Positions 34,921 through 43,649 of a stretch of DNA of 64,000 bases are shown piece by piece. Position 1 is the stretch's first letter; every line of letters starts with the position of its first letter. Both the position numbers and the translations under genes were made by a program. The notes under the pieces were generated by a model. The model had not been told where the DNA came from and did not search any database. It saw only the letters and a program-made list of their open reading frames with translations. Source of the DNA: Flavobacterium hydrophilum (GTDB lineage: Bacteria > Bacteroidota > Bacteroidia > Flavobacteriales > Flavobacteriaceae); NCBI RefSeq assembly GCF_003202405.1, contig NZ_QJHL01000002.1, forward strand, positions 310,001 to 374,000, given 5' to 3'.

Positions 34921-35709
34921 ATGATACCCTTGAATTCAACACCTATTATTACCGATACACACACGCATTTATATTCTGAAGAGTTTGATCAGGATCGTGA
35001 CGAAATGATACAAAGAGCGATAGATGCCGGAGTAACACGTTTTTTTATTCCAGCCATTGATGCCGCTGCCACACAATCGATGTACGATTTGGAGCAAAAT
35101 TATCCGGATTATGTTTTCCTGATGATGGGCTTGCATCCCACTTACGTGAAAGATAATTATCTGGACGAGCTGAAACATGTGGAAACAGAACTTTCAAAAC
35201 GAAAATTTTATGCCGTTGGCGAAATCGGAATTGATTTGTACTGGGATAAAACACATTTGAAAGAACAGCAAATCGCTTTTAGAAAACAAATTCAATTGGC
35301 AAAGCAGTACAAACTTCCCATTGTGATTCATTGCCGTGAAGCTTTTGATGAAATTTTTGAAATTCTGGAAGAAGAGAAATCAGCTGATTTGTTTGGAATT
35401 TTTCACTGTTTTACAGGGACATATGAGCAGGCACTTCAGGCCATTTCCTATAACATGAAATTGGGAATCGGAGGCGTAGTGACTTTTAAAAACGGAAAAA
35501 TCGACCAATTCTTACACCAAATTGATTTAAAACATATTGTTTTAGAAACCGATTCGCCTTATCTGGCGCCAATTCCATACAGAGGTAAACGCAACGAAAG
35601 CAGTTATTTAACGAATGTAATTGCAAAACTGGCCGAAATTTACGACCTTTCAGATACAGAAATTGCAGAAGCAACAACGCAAAACTCTAAAGACGTTTTC
35701 GGGATTTAA
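34921..35709 (+). CDS. tatD: TatD-family metal-dependent hydrolase
   Basis: 262 aa TIM-barrel metallohydrolase of the amidohydrolase superfamily; characterised members are 3'-5' DNA exonucleases. Metal ligands are visible in order: TDTHTHLYSEEF (HxH), VGEIGIDLYW (Glu), VIHCREA (His), FHCFTG (His) and LETDSPYLAP (Asp). Length is standard. TAATTTTG (34902-34909) may be a -7 element only a few bases before the start, which would give a very short leader. It stands alone between the sigma operon and the acyltransferase gene. Confidence 0.92.
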   Translation: MIPLNSTPIITDTHTHLYSEEFDQDRDEMIQRAIDAGVTRFFIPAIDAAATQSMYDLEQNYPDYVFLMMGLHPTYVKDNYLDELKHVETELSKRKFYAVGEIGIDLYWDKTHLKEQQIAFRKQIQLAKQYKLPIVIHCREAFDEIFEILEEEKSADLFGIFHCFTGTYEQALQAISYNMKLGIGGVVTFKNGKIDQFLHQIDLKHIVLETDSPYLAPIPYRGKRNESSYLTNVIAKLAEIYDLSDTEIAEATTQNSKDVFGI

Positions 35710-35772
35710 TATCCGGATTACAAAACTTTAATTTTTTTTTTGTTCTTTTGCCCACCTAAATTGATATTTATA

Positions 35773-36909
35773 ATGCAGAAATTTGACGCTATTCGACCAT
35801 TTTATGATTCTGAAGTAAATGAAGCACTTCATGGAGTTGCCAATCATCCGATGATGAAAACCATGATGAATTTTACTTTTCCGGAATTAAATGATGAAGT
35901 TTGGAAAGAACAATTGAAGAAAACTCACTCGATTCGTGATTTTCAATGCAATTTTATTTATCAGACGATTCAAAAGGTACTCGATAAAAGTTCGGAAGGA
36001 CTTACAACTTCGGGTTTTGAAAAGTTAGAAAAAAACACTCCTTATTTATTTATATCCAATCACCGCGATATTTTACTTGATACGACTTTACTGAATGTTT
36101 GTCTTTTCGAACACGGTTTGGTGATGACGGCATCAGCGATTGGTGATAATCTGGTAAAAAAAGCATTTTTAAGCACACTGGCAAAACTAAACAGAAACTT
36201 TTTGGTTTTAAGAGGGTTGACGCCTCGCGAAATGCTGCAAAGCTCTAAATTACTGGCAGAATATATGGGGCAGTTACTGCTTCGCGAAAATCGTTCGGTT
36301 TGGATTGCACAAAGAGAAGGCCGTACCAAAGACGGAAATGACGAAACCAATCCAGGTGTTTTAAAAATGATCGGAATGGGTTCCGATGAAACCAATATTA
36401 TGGACTACTTTAAGAAATTAAAGATTGTTCCTGTATCCATTTCATATGAATACGACCCGACGGATGTTTTAAAAATGCCGCAATTAATGGCTGAAGCCAA
36501 TAATGAAGTGTATGTAAAAGATAAAAACGAGGATTTCATGACCATTTTAAGCGGTATCATGGGAACTAAAAAAAGAATCCATATTTCTGTTGGAGATGTT
36601 CTGGATTCTGAAATTGATCAGATTGTTGCTGAAAACGATAATTCCAACAAACAGATTCAGGCTTTGGCTCAGGTAATTGATGATTCCATTTTACAGAATT
36701 ACCAATTATGGCCAACCAATTTTATTGCCTACGACATTTTAAACGAAACCAATCAATACGCTCATTTGTATAAAGAAAGTGAAAAACAGCTTTTTGAGCG
36801 TCGTTTAGAAAAGAGAATAGGAACTGATAATGGTGTTGCAAGACAAGGATTTTTGGCGATGTATGCCAATCCTGTTGTGAGTAAATTAAAATACCAAAAT
36901 GTCATCTAA
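35773..36909 (+). CDS. 1-acyl-glycerol-phosphate acyltransferase-like protein
   Basis: 378 aa lipid acyltransferase of the PlsC/PlsB superfamily. The block I motif is SNHRDILLDTTLLN (His-Asp), with later blocks NRNFLVLRGLTPRE, WIAQREGRTKDGND and KIVPVSISYEYDP. Block I has one more residue between His and the second Asp than the canonical HX4D, so the Asp of HRD may be the catalytic partner. It is longer than PlsC, with additional N- and C-terminal helical parts, as in a group common in Bacteroidota. The ATG at 35773 is preferred to 35740 because the extension has a coding-poor sequence. The asparaginase gene overlaps its end by 11 bp. Confidence 0.85.
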   Translation: MQKFDAIRPFYDSEVNEALHGVANHPMMKTMMNFTFPELNDEVWKEQLKKTHSIRDFQCNFIYQTIQKVLDKSSEGLTTSGFEKLEKNTPYLFISNHRDILLDTTLLNVCLFEHGLVMTASAIGDNLVKKAFLSTLAKLNRNFLVLRGLTPREMLQSSKLLAEYMGQLLLRENRSVWIAQREGRTKDGNDETNPGVLKMIGMGSDETNIMDYFKKLKIVPVSISYEYDPTDVLKMPQLMAEANNEVYVKDKNEDFMTILSGIMGTKKRIHISVGDVLDSEIDQIVAENDNSNKQIQALAQVIDDSILQNYQLWPTNFIAYDILNETNQYAHLYKESEKQLFERRLEKRIGTDNGVARQGFLAMYANPVVSKLKYQNVI

Positions 36910-37936
36910 AGCTAAAATACTCTTAATTTATACCGGTGGAACCATCGGAATGAGTAAAGATTTTGAAACAGGGGCGCTTAAAGCTTTTGATTTTGGAAAA
37001 CTGCTCAAAAATATCCCTGAAATAAAACAGCTGGATTGCGAAATCGAAACGGTTTCGTTTGAAAATCCAATTGATTCTTCGAATATGAATCCTCAAATGT
37101 GGGCCAAAATTGCCACAATCATTGAGGAAAATTATCATACGTTTGACGGATTTGTAGTGCTTCACGGTTCAGATACCATGTCGTATTCCGCATCGGCATT
37201 GAGTTTTATGCTCGAAAATTTAGCCAAACCTGTTGTGTTTACGGGCTCGCAATTGCCAATTGGAGATTTGCGTACCGATGCCAAAGAAAACCTGATTACA
37301 GCCATTCAGATTGCGTCGCTTCAGGAAGAAGGAAAACCTGTTATAACTGAAGTTTGTCTGTATTTTGAATACAAATTATACCGCGGAAACCGTTCTTCAA
37401 AAGTAAACGCTGAACACTTTAGGGCTTTTACAGCGCCGAATTATCCTGAATTGGTAGAATCAGGGGTGCATCTTAAACTAAACCGACATTTATTTCTTCC
37501 AATAAAAACCGATGCAAAACTGATTGTCCACAAAAACCTGAACAATCATGTAGCCATTATAAAAATGTTTCCGGGAATGAGTGAGACTGTTCTGGCTTCA
37601 ATTTTGGCAACTAAAGATTTAAAAGGAATTGTTCTGGAAACCTACGGCTCCGGAAACGCACCTACCGAAGACTGGTTTTTAAATTTGATTGAAAAAGCGA
37701 TTAAAAATGGCTTGCATATCGTTAATGTAACACAATGTTCAGGCGGAAGCGTGAATATGGGGCAATATGAAACCAGTACGGCCTTGAAATCTCTGGGCGT
37801 GATTTCCGGCAAAGATATTACGACTGAAGCGGCCATCACCAAGTTAATGTATTTATTGGGACACACGGTTACGATTCCGCAAACGGAGTTTAAAACGATT
37901 TTTGAAACCGCCTTGCGTGGCGAAATTTCGCTTTAG
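36899..37936 (+). CDS. ansA: Type I L-asparaginase
   Basis: 345 aa cytoplasmic asparaginase that hydrolyses asparagine to aspartate and ammonia. The two catalytic threonine segments are present: IYTGGTIGM (residues near 14) and VVLHGSDTMSYSAS (near 90), and also the YRGNRSSK and GSGNAPTEDWF blocks of the type I enzymes. No signal peptide, as expected for type I. It overlaps the acyltransferase gene by 11 bp, which implies translational coupling although the two functions are unrelated. The tRNA-Ser gene follows 86 bp downstream. Confidence 0.93.
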   Translation: MSSKAKILLIYTGGTIGMSKDFETGALKAFDFGKLLKNIPEIKQLDCEIETVSFENPIDSSNMNPQMWAKIATIIEENYHTFDGFVVLHGSDTMSYSASALSFMLENLAKPVVFTGSQLPIGDLRTDAKENLITAIQIASLQEEGKPVITEVCLYFEYKLYRGNRSSKVNAEHFRAFTAPNYPELVESGVHLKLNRHLFLPIKTDAKLIVHKNLNNHVAIIKMFPGMSETVLASILATKDLKGIVLETYGSGNAPTEDWFLNLIEKAIKNGLHIVNVTQCSGGSVNMGQYETSTALKSLGVISGKDITTEAAITKLMYLLGHTVTIPQTEFKTIFETALRGEISL

Positions 37937-38022
37937 TAAATAAATAACAGCAAGTATTGAAAGGAATTTTTTAAAAATGCTTTTCTAACTCATTTTTTTT
38001 CATGTTATTTGCAAACCAAAAT

Positions 38023-38109
38023 AGAGAGGTGTCCGAGTGGTTGAAGGAGCTAGCCTGGAAAGCTAGTATATGGGTAACTGTATCGAGGGTTCGAATCCCT
38101 TCCTCTCTG
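38023..38109 (+). tRNA. tRNA-Ser (anticodon GGA)
   Basis: 87-nt class II tRNA. Acceptor arms AGAGAGG / CCTCTCT pair perfectly, with G as discriminator; D-arm TCCGAGTGGTTGAAGGAGC, anticodon loop CTGGAAA with GGA, a long variable arm (TATATGGGTAACTGTATC) and T-arm GAGGGTTCGAATCCCTT. CCA is not encoded. It reads UCC and UCU serine codons. A terminator follows directly. Its last 13 bases plus one recur at 40281-40294. Confidence 0.97.
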
Positions 38110-38110
38110 C
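38097..38110 (+). repeat. Direct repeat at the tRNA-Ser 3' end (left copy)
   Basis: CCCTTCCTCTCTGC, the end of the T-arm, the 3' acceptor strand, the discriminator and one further base. The identical 14 bases are at 40281-40294, bounding a 2.2-kb segment. Confidence 0.75.
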
Positions 38111-38111
38111 G

Positions 38112-38146
38112 AAAACCTTGTGAAATTATTCACAAGGTTTTTTTAT
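38112..38146. terminator. Terminator after tRNA-Ser
   Basis: Stem AAAACCTTGTGAA / TTCACAAGGTTTT with seven T behind it on the plus strand; the A-run on the other side may let it also serve the hydrolase gene (minus, stop at 38162). Confidence 0.85.
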
Positions 38147-38161
38147 GAGAAATTTTTAGTT

Positions 38162-39121
38162 TTAACTTTTTCCTTTAGAGTTTAACCACACAACATTTTG
38201 TTCAGATTTGTGATCCTGACCAATGATATCCCGATATAATTCTGGTCTTCTTGCTTTAATGTAACGACTGCCTCCGGCCTGAATACACTGTTCAGAAGTG
38301 ATTATTGCTGTAGTAAAAGAGTCGTCAAAAGAGCGGCATTCGGCTATGATATCTCCAAAAGGATCAACAATCATAGAGCAGCCATTTTTTAAATGATCGT
38401 CGTCCATACCAATTGGGTTTGAAAACACAGCATAAATGGCATTATCATAAGCTCTTGCCGGGAGCCATTTCATCAACCAGTCCCGACCTTTCATTCCGTC
38501 GAATTCTAATCGTAGTGAAGTGGGGTCTGCTTCACGATTTTCCCAAAGCTGAGGTGCAACAAAACCAGCGCCAGGTCGGGTAGAAGGGGTGCACATCGTT
38601 ACGTGTGGCATGAAAACGATATCAGCGCCTAAAAGTTTTGTAGCCCGGACATTTTCGATAATATTATTGTCATAGCAAATTAAAATTCCGCATTTCCAGC
38701 CGTCAATTTCAAAAATACAATAACGATCTCCCGGTGTGAGATAAGGATTTATAAAAGGATGCAGTTTTCTGTATTTGGCTACTAAACCATTTTTATCCAC
38801 ACAAACATAAGCCTTGAATAAATTGTTGTTTTCATCTTTTTCAAACAATCCTGCCAGAATAACTATATTATTGTTTTTAGCAATTTCGGTGAGTTTTAAA
38901 ATACTTTCTCCACCCGGAATATTTTCTGCTAAATCCAACATTTGTTCTTTTGACAATTTTCTTGCAAAAGTATATCCGGTGACAGAACATTCATGAAACG
39001 AAATTACATCGCAGCCTGCATCAGCCGCTTTTTGAGAAAGTTTTTCAATTACCGATAAATTATAGTTTTTATCTCCACTTTTATTCTCAAACTGAGCTGT
39101 GGCTATTTTTAGATTTTTCAT
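38162..39121 (-). CDS. Nitrilase-superfamily carbon-nitrogen hydrolase
   Basis: 319 aa hydrolase of the nitrilase/amidase/carbamoylase superfamily. The Glu-Lys-Cys triad is visible: Glu in VISFHECSVTGY (about 44), Lys in AKYRKLHPFINP (about 116), and Cys in CGILICYDNNIIENVR (about 149). The substrate cannot be fixed; the sequence is nearest in style to N-carbamoyl or amide hydrolases. It faces an AraC-type regulator 64 bp upstream on the same strand, which probably controls it. Both lie in the segment bounded by the tRNA-Ser 3'-end repeat, so they may have been acquired together. Confidence 0.88.
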   Translation of the reverse strand: MKNLKIATAQFENKSGDKNYNLSVIEKLSQKAADAGCDVISFHECSVTGYTFARKLSKEQMLDLAENIPGGESILKLTEIAKNNNIVILAGLFEKDENNNLFKAYVCVDKNGLVAKYRKLHPFINPYLTPGDRYCIFEIDGWKCGILICYDNNIIENVRATKLLGADIVFMPHVTMCTPSTRPGAGFVAPQLWENREADPTSLRLEFDGMKGRDWLMKWLPARAYDNAIYAVFSNPIGMDDDHLKNGCSMIVDPFGDIIAECRSFDDSFTTAIITSEQCIQAGGSRYIKARRPELYRDIIGQDHKSEQNVVWLNSKGKS

Positions 39122-39185
39122 TTGCTATTAATTTTAGTCAAAAATAGCGTTCGAAATATTCTGTAAATTGTACAAAACCGACATT

Positions 39186-40010
39186 CTAAAGTGAACTGCC
39201 GGAAAAGGTTTTGATCAGATTATTGGTTAATTTTCCCGTACTGTGTAAATAGGCTGTTGGAGTTAGCCCGGTATGTTTTTTAAATTCCTTAATAAGATGC
39301 GATTGATCAGCAAACCCCGTATCATAACAAATGGCTGTAAGATTGGTTTCGTCAGCTTTTTCTTTTAACAGTTTTAGAAAATGATGTAGTCGTATAATAT
39401 TACCAAATTTTTTAGGATTCAGTCCGACACATTCTTTAAATTTTCTCTCCAGATGTCTTTCAGTGTAGCCGGTGTAATCAACTAGTTGTTTTATGGAGAA
39501 ATGTCCTTTATTGGCAATAATAAAATTCAATGAATTGTTTATTATTTGATAATTTGAAATCACTTTTTCAGCCGCTAAGGTTCTAAAAAAATGATTTAGA
39601 ATTTCAATTCTTGCCGGATTATTGTGTTCGGACAATTTCTCTTTAAGAATGGAAGCTTTTTCCCCAAATACATCTTCAACCGTAATGATAGCATCCTGAA
39701 ATTCATAGGCAGGAATTCCTAATAACTGGTGAATTCCGTGAGGTTGGAAAACGATAATTATTAAAGATATTTCATTGTCAGAATAAATATCCTTAAAACC
39801 ATTGAGTTGTCCGTATAAAAAAGAATGGGGCAAATATTTTTTTTCTGCGTAATTACCAAAGCCGGATATAAGTTTGTTTTTTAAAGAAAATACAACGCCT
39901 GTATTGCCATCAGAAAACAAACGAAGTTGTTGAATAGCAGTTTCTTTATTATCTAAAAAAAGATAATGTTTGATGAAAGGTGATAATTCTTTTGATGGAG
40001 AAACTTGCAT
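39186..40010 (-). CDS. AraC-family transcription regulator
   Basis: 274 aa. The N-terminal ~150 residues are of the DUF6597-like sensor type (SPFIKHYLFLDNKETAIQQL, IIIVFQPHGIHQLLGI), and the C-terminal ~100 residues carry two helix-turn-helix units with HFSIKQLVDYTGYTERHLER, KECVGLNPKKFGNIIRLHHF and CYDTGFADQSHLIKEFKKH plus the end block GLTPTAYL. It lies 64 bp upstream of the nitrilase-type hydrolase gene on the same strand. The ligand is unknown. Confidence 0.9.
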   Translation of the reverse strand: MQVSPSKELSPFIKHYLFLDNKETAIQQLRLFSDGNTGVVFSLKNKLISGFGNYAEKKYLPHSFLYGQLNGFKDIYSDNEISLIIIVFQPHGIHQLLGIPAYEFQDAIITVEDVFGEKASILKEKLSEHNNPARIEILNHFFRTLAAEKVISNYQIINNSLNFIIANKGHFSIKQLVDYTGYTERHLERKFKECVGLNPKKFGNIIRLHHFLKLLKEKADETNLTAICYDTGFADQSHLIKEFKKHTGLTPTAYLHSTGKLTNNLIKTFSGSSL

Positions 40011-40118
40011 AAAACGGCCAGGGAATTTATAACAAATCTATAAAATCTTATTTGTTAATACACCACTTCGCTTTAAATTCTACTAATAGAGATTTTTCAA
40101 AACCTAAAACTTCTAACT

Positions 40119-40220
40119 TAGCCCCGATAGTAATGATATCCTTTTGTGGCGGGGTTCGCCATAAAAGATAAAATGGATAGCGGGACTAAGCGTGTTTTGA
40201 AAACGGGTTTTCTGCTTCTA
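40119..40220. repeat. Structured intergenic repeat, copy 2
   Basis: About 100 bp beginning TTAGCCCCGATAG and ending TTTTCTGCTTCTA. Predicted fold: base CCCGATA / TAGCGGG, second stem TATCC / GGATA, and apical stem CTTTTGTGGCG / CGCCATAAAAG with a short loop. Sequence outside the apical stem is nearly the same in copies 3 and 4. It lies inside the tRNA-bounded segment, between the AraC gene and the right repeat. Confidence 0.78.
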
Positions 40221-40280
40221 AAAAATATAGAGGATAATTATGAAATAAGAATGAAGTGATTTTAAAATCAAACTTTTGAC

Positions 40281-40294
40281 CCCTTCCTCTCTGC
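40281..40294 (+). repeat. Direct repeat of the tRNA-Ser 3' end (right copy)
   Basis: CCCTTCCTCTCTGC, identical to 38097-38110, with no complete tRNA around it. It marks the right edge of a possible insertion at the tRNA-Ser gene. Confidence 0.7.
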
Positions 40295-40300
40295 AAAACA

Positions 40301-40337
40301 AAAACCGCAATTTCATCATAAATGAAATTGCGGTTTT
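40301..40337. terminator. Perfect 16-bp stem, bidirectional terminator
   Basis: AAAACCGCAATTTCAT / ATGAAATTGCGGTTTT with a 5-base loop and A/T runs outside. It lies 6 bp after the right copy of the tRNA fragment, and about 120 bp beyond the stop of the GH30 gene on the minus strand. Confidence 0.85.
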
Positions 40338-40459
40338 TTGCTTTTGTCATTATTATTAGCAGCTTTTAATACTAAAGCTGCTGATTAATTTGATTTGGAA
40401 CAAGTTATTTACTTTACAGCCAAAAATGACACAGGATGTAAAGCATTTTTATAATTTAA

Positions 40460-41902
40460 TTACCAAACGTAAGTTCCAACTGATCCTGCTGAAAGCATGG
40501 TAGAAACGGGTTTACCGCCGGCATTGATATTAAATGATTTTTGTGCTCCGGTATTATTCAAAACGATTACAACAATTTTATTGTCAGGGGTTTTGAAAGC
40601 TACATTAGGAAGCTCTACGGATGTATTCGATTCTATACGGGTAGAACCGGTTGGTACAAATTTAGAAGCATGAGCAATGATATAATATGCTGAATTTCTA
40701 ACTACAGTACTTCCGTTGATTGTAATGGCTCCAAGACATTCTGTACAACCGCCAGGCGTATGAGGATTGTTGTTTGGATCTGCAGCTAAATTCCATTCTA
40801 AAACGGTTTTACTCCAGTTTCTTGGTGCACCGATTACTAATTCCCTGAAATGCCATTTGATATCATCCGGAAAGTTTCCGGGTGCCTGAACCCATTGTTC
40901 TGTGAAATAAACATTTTTATCCGGATGTGCATTGTGAACCTGACTCATATTTTCAATCTGTCCGGCATACAGGTGGAACGCTGAACCGTCAATAAAGGCT
41001 TTAGCAGCAGGATCATTAAGAATAGAAATGGCGTAATTTACATTGTCAAGATTGTGATCAAATAAGATGATTTTCGTAGTAATATTATTAGCCTTAAAAA
41101 CCGGTCCTAAATTATTTTTGATGAAATCCCTTTGCTCCGGAGCAGTCATAACCATACTTGGATTGTTATGCGGATTTTCCGGCTCGTTCTGAATCGTTAT
41201 GGCATCAATCGCAATTCCGTTTGCCTGCATCGCCTGAATATATTTTACAAAATAATTCGCATACGATGCATAGTAAGCTGTTGCTAATGATCCTCCAATA
41301 CTCGATACGTTCGTTTTCATCCAGGATGGTGCTGTCCATGGTGTAGCCAGTAAGATCACATTTGGATTGATTGCTTTAATTTCTTTTAAAACTGGAATTA
41401 AATGCGTTAAATCCGGTGCAATTGAAAAATTGGCCTGATTTACATCCGTTTGACCTGCAGGCAGATCATTGTAGGTAAACACAGAAGCATCCAGATCTGA
41501 AGCCCCAATACTAATTCTTAAATAACTTACGCCAATACTGTTTTCACCCTGACCAAATAATTCCTGCAATAAACTATTTTTAGCAGATTGCGACATATTG
41601 TTAATCAACATGGCACTTCCGCCTGTCAGGGTATAACCAAATCCGTCCATTTTCTGGTAGGTTGTGCCCTCATTAACATTAATAGTGAAATTATTGTTTG
41701 TGGTCAAAGGTGTTATTCCGTTAGTCTGCAATTGCAGTAAACTACTTTTTGACGGGGTTGTAAGATAAAATTTTGCCTCTGTAGTCCCAACAACTGGCGG
41801 GGCATAATTCGGCATGTCCTTGCTATCGCAGCTATTTTGTAAATAGATGAAGGAAGCGAATAATATAATTTTTAAAGATGTCATTACTTTATTTGATATC
41901 AT
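40460..41902 (-). CDS. GH30-family glycosidase lipoprotein
   Basis: 480 aa. The lipobox is in FIYLQNSC (Cys25), so it is a lipoprotein. The rest is a GH30 (beta/alpha)8 barrel with side beta-domain: MDGFGYTLTGGSA near 85, LLATPWTAPSWMK near 185, the acid/base Glu240 in IQNEPENP and the nucleophile Glu335 in YFTEQWV, ending with a beta-domain (VVIVLNNTGAQKSFNI). GH30 enzymes include glucosylceramidases, beta-1,6-glucanases and xylanases; the fold cannot tell which. The 12-bp gap to the SusE-like gene and the SusC/D genes upstream suggest beta-glucan or another beta-linked glycan as substrate. Confidence 0.92.
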   Translation of the reverse strand: MISNKVMTSLKIILFASFIYLQNSCDSKDMPNYAPPVVGTTEAKFYLTTPSKSSLLQLQTNGITPLTTNNNFTINVNEGTTYQKMDGFGYTLTGGSAMLINNMSQSAKNSLLQELFGQGENSIGVSYLRISIGASDLDASVFTYNDLPAGQTDVNQANFSIAPDLTHLIPVLKEIKAINPNVILLATPWTAPSWMKTNVSSIGGSLATAYYASYANYFVKYIQAMQANGIAIDAITIQNEPENPHNNPSMVMTAPEQRDFIKNNLGPVFKANNITTKIILFDHNLDNVNYAISILNDPAAKAFIDGSAFHLYAGQIENMSQVHNAHPDKNVYFTEQWVQAPGNFPDDIKWHFRELVIGAPRNWSKTVLEWNLAADPNNNPHTPGGCTECLGAITINGSTVVRNSAYYIIAHASKFVPTGSTRIESNTSVELPNVAFKTPDNKIVVIVLNNTGAQKSFNINAGGKPVSTMLSAGSVGTYVW

Positions 41903-41914
41903 GGTTATGTATAT

Positions 41915-43639
41915 TTATTGTGAAATGAATTCGTACGTTCCAGCCTGATAGGTGTTATTCAATGTTATAGTAACTTTATAACTTCCTGTTGTCGTTACAC
42001 TTTTAAGATTGGAACCGCCCGAACCGTTAACAAGATTTCCTGTCATTGTATTAGGAGTTGAAGAACCCAAATCAAAATCCCACGGACTGATGAACTTCAT
42101 GTCATAATTGGCATTTATAGTTCTTGTTGTCGTGTATTTATTTGGATGCTGGTACGTCATCGTATATTCATCACGGGTATCGTAATTTTGCCAATGGAAT
42201 AATTTAAAGTTATAATAAGTCCAGTTAATTCTGGCCTGACTGAAATCAATACTCAATTTCAAACCTCTGTCACTTCCTACTTTTATTGCGGTATTAGTGG
42301 TGTTTAAAGCATTTAATCCTGTAACCTTATCTCCATCTGGCGAACTTGCTACTCCAAGCTGTCCGTTAACAGAATAACTTGTTCCGGAACCATTTGCCTG
42401 TGTGTTCAACGTATAATTGACAGAGGACTGCAGCGGAATAAAGTTGGGAGAACTAAATGTATCACCGTCTTTAGTAAACTGCTGTATTGAAACTCCGTTT
42501 GCCAAAAGGTAAAGTTCATTTGGAGTAGGAATGTTAACAGGAACAGTATTGTCAATTTCTACGGTGTACGTGTATCCTGTAGCAGAAAGATTTAGTGTTA
42601 CAAAGTAGTTTCCAACAACTGTAGAATTTAAATCCTGAACCGATGCACCTTGCGATGCAGCTTGTGTTTCCATGATTACTTTATTTGTAGAACCCACTAC
42701 CTTTTTAAGTAAATAATCCCAGTTTCCGTTCGCTCTGAAAACAAAATTTCCAGGATTTATAAGAGTAAGTGAAGCCTTCCAGATTCCGCCACCCTGATAC
42801 GTTAATGGCTGATCGCCGCCCCAGCCGCCACTGATTGGGTCTCCTACAACGCTCCATTTGTCAATTTTTAATAAATTGTAAGTATTGTTGTCAAGGTTTA
42901 CTGATATTCTGTATTGTCCTGATTCTTTAACCGTAATCGGATTTCCGGATTTTACTAATTTATTATTATCAGAACCTCCATACTGATGACAAGGAAGTGC
43001 TTTTTCGCTGTAGAATTTATAAGTGTTTCCGGCAGTTAAACTCGTATATATTTCATGAATATTAGATAATGCACCACCTGAGTTTTTAAGACGCTGCATT
43101 TCAATAGCATTGCTTAAAACGTTGTTGTTTTCAGTTGCTGTTCCGGAAATGTACAATTTTTTCGGAATCAGTTCTGTCGGGAATCTTTTAAATGAAATTT
43201 CGTTTTCGGCGTAAGCCAGTTTATCTAAACTTTTGGCTTTTACAGCCCAGGCTAAAGTGGATAAATCGTTTACAGGATAGCCGCTGTAAGATAAAAATTC
43301 ATTTATTTTTTCGTAAGAAAGCGATACTGATAAATCTTTTCCACCATTACTGGAAGGGATCTCTATGATCGGTGTATCAAAATCAGCTGAACCAATCGTG
43401 TCAAAAACGATTGAGTAGGTGATGGCATAACCCGCCGTAGATTTTGCCGGAAGCCAGCTGAATGTTACTGTTTCATGTGGTTTTGTCTCATCTAAAACAA
43501 CACTCGTTTCATTTGCCGGCTGTTCAATAACAGCAGGAATCAAATCCCACTTCCCCAAAGCGTCAAGATTATCCTTTTCACAGGAGAAAATGGTAAATGC
43601 CAGTATTAGAATGGCAACTATATTTTTAATGTTTTTCAT
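41915..43639 (-). CDS. SusE/SusF-like glycan-binding lipoprotein
   Basis: 574 aa. Lipobox in ILAFTIFSC, mature start CEKDNLDALG. The N-terminal ~150 residues match the SusE N-terminal domain (TVTFSWLPAKSTAGYAITYS). The next region holds binding modules, beginning with LYISGTATENNN, SVVGDPISGGWGGDQPL and FRANGNWDYLLKK. This middle part is clearly related to residues 305-515 of the secreted esterase at 50124. A C-terminal part (SSVNYTLNTQANGSG onwards) adds another beta-sandwich. It should sit on the cell surface beside SusC/D and bind the glycan. It starts 10 bp after the susD stop. Confidence 0.87.
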   Translation of the reverse strand: MKNIKNIVAILILAFTIFSCEKDNLDALGKWDLIPAVIEQPANETSVVLDETKPHETVTFSWLPAKSTAGYAITYSIVFDTIGSADFDTPIIEIPSSNGGKDLSVSLSYEKINEFLSYSGYPVNDLSTLAWAVKAKSLDKLAYAENEISFKRFPTELIPKKLYISGTATENNNVLSNAIEMQRLKNSGGALSNIHEIYTSLTAGNTYKFYSEKALPCHQYGGSDNNKLVKSGNPITVKESGQYRISVNLDNNTYNLLKIDKWSVVGDPISGGWGGDQPLTYQGGGIWKASLTLINPGNFVFRANGNWDYLLKKVVGSTNKVIMETQAASQGASVQDLNSTVVGNYFVTLNLSATGYTYTVEIDNTVPVNIPTPNELYLLANGVSIQQFTKDGDTFSSPNFIPLQSSVNYTLNTQANGSGTSYSVNGQLGVASSPDGDKVTGLNALNTTNTAIKVGSDRGLKLSIDFSQARINWTYYNFKLFHWQNYDTRDEYTMTYQHPNKYTTTRTINANYDMKFISPWDFDLGSSTPNTMTGNLVNGSGGSNLKSVTTTGSYKVTITLNNTYQAGTYEFISQ

Positions 43640-43649
43640 AACTATCTTA

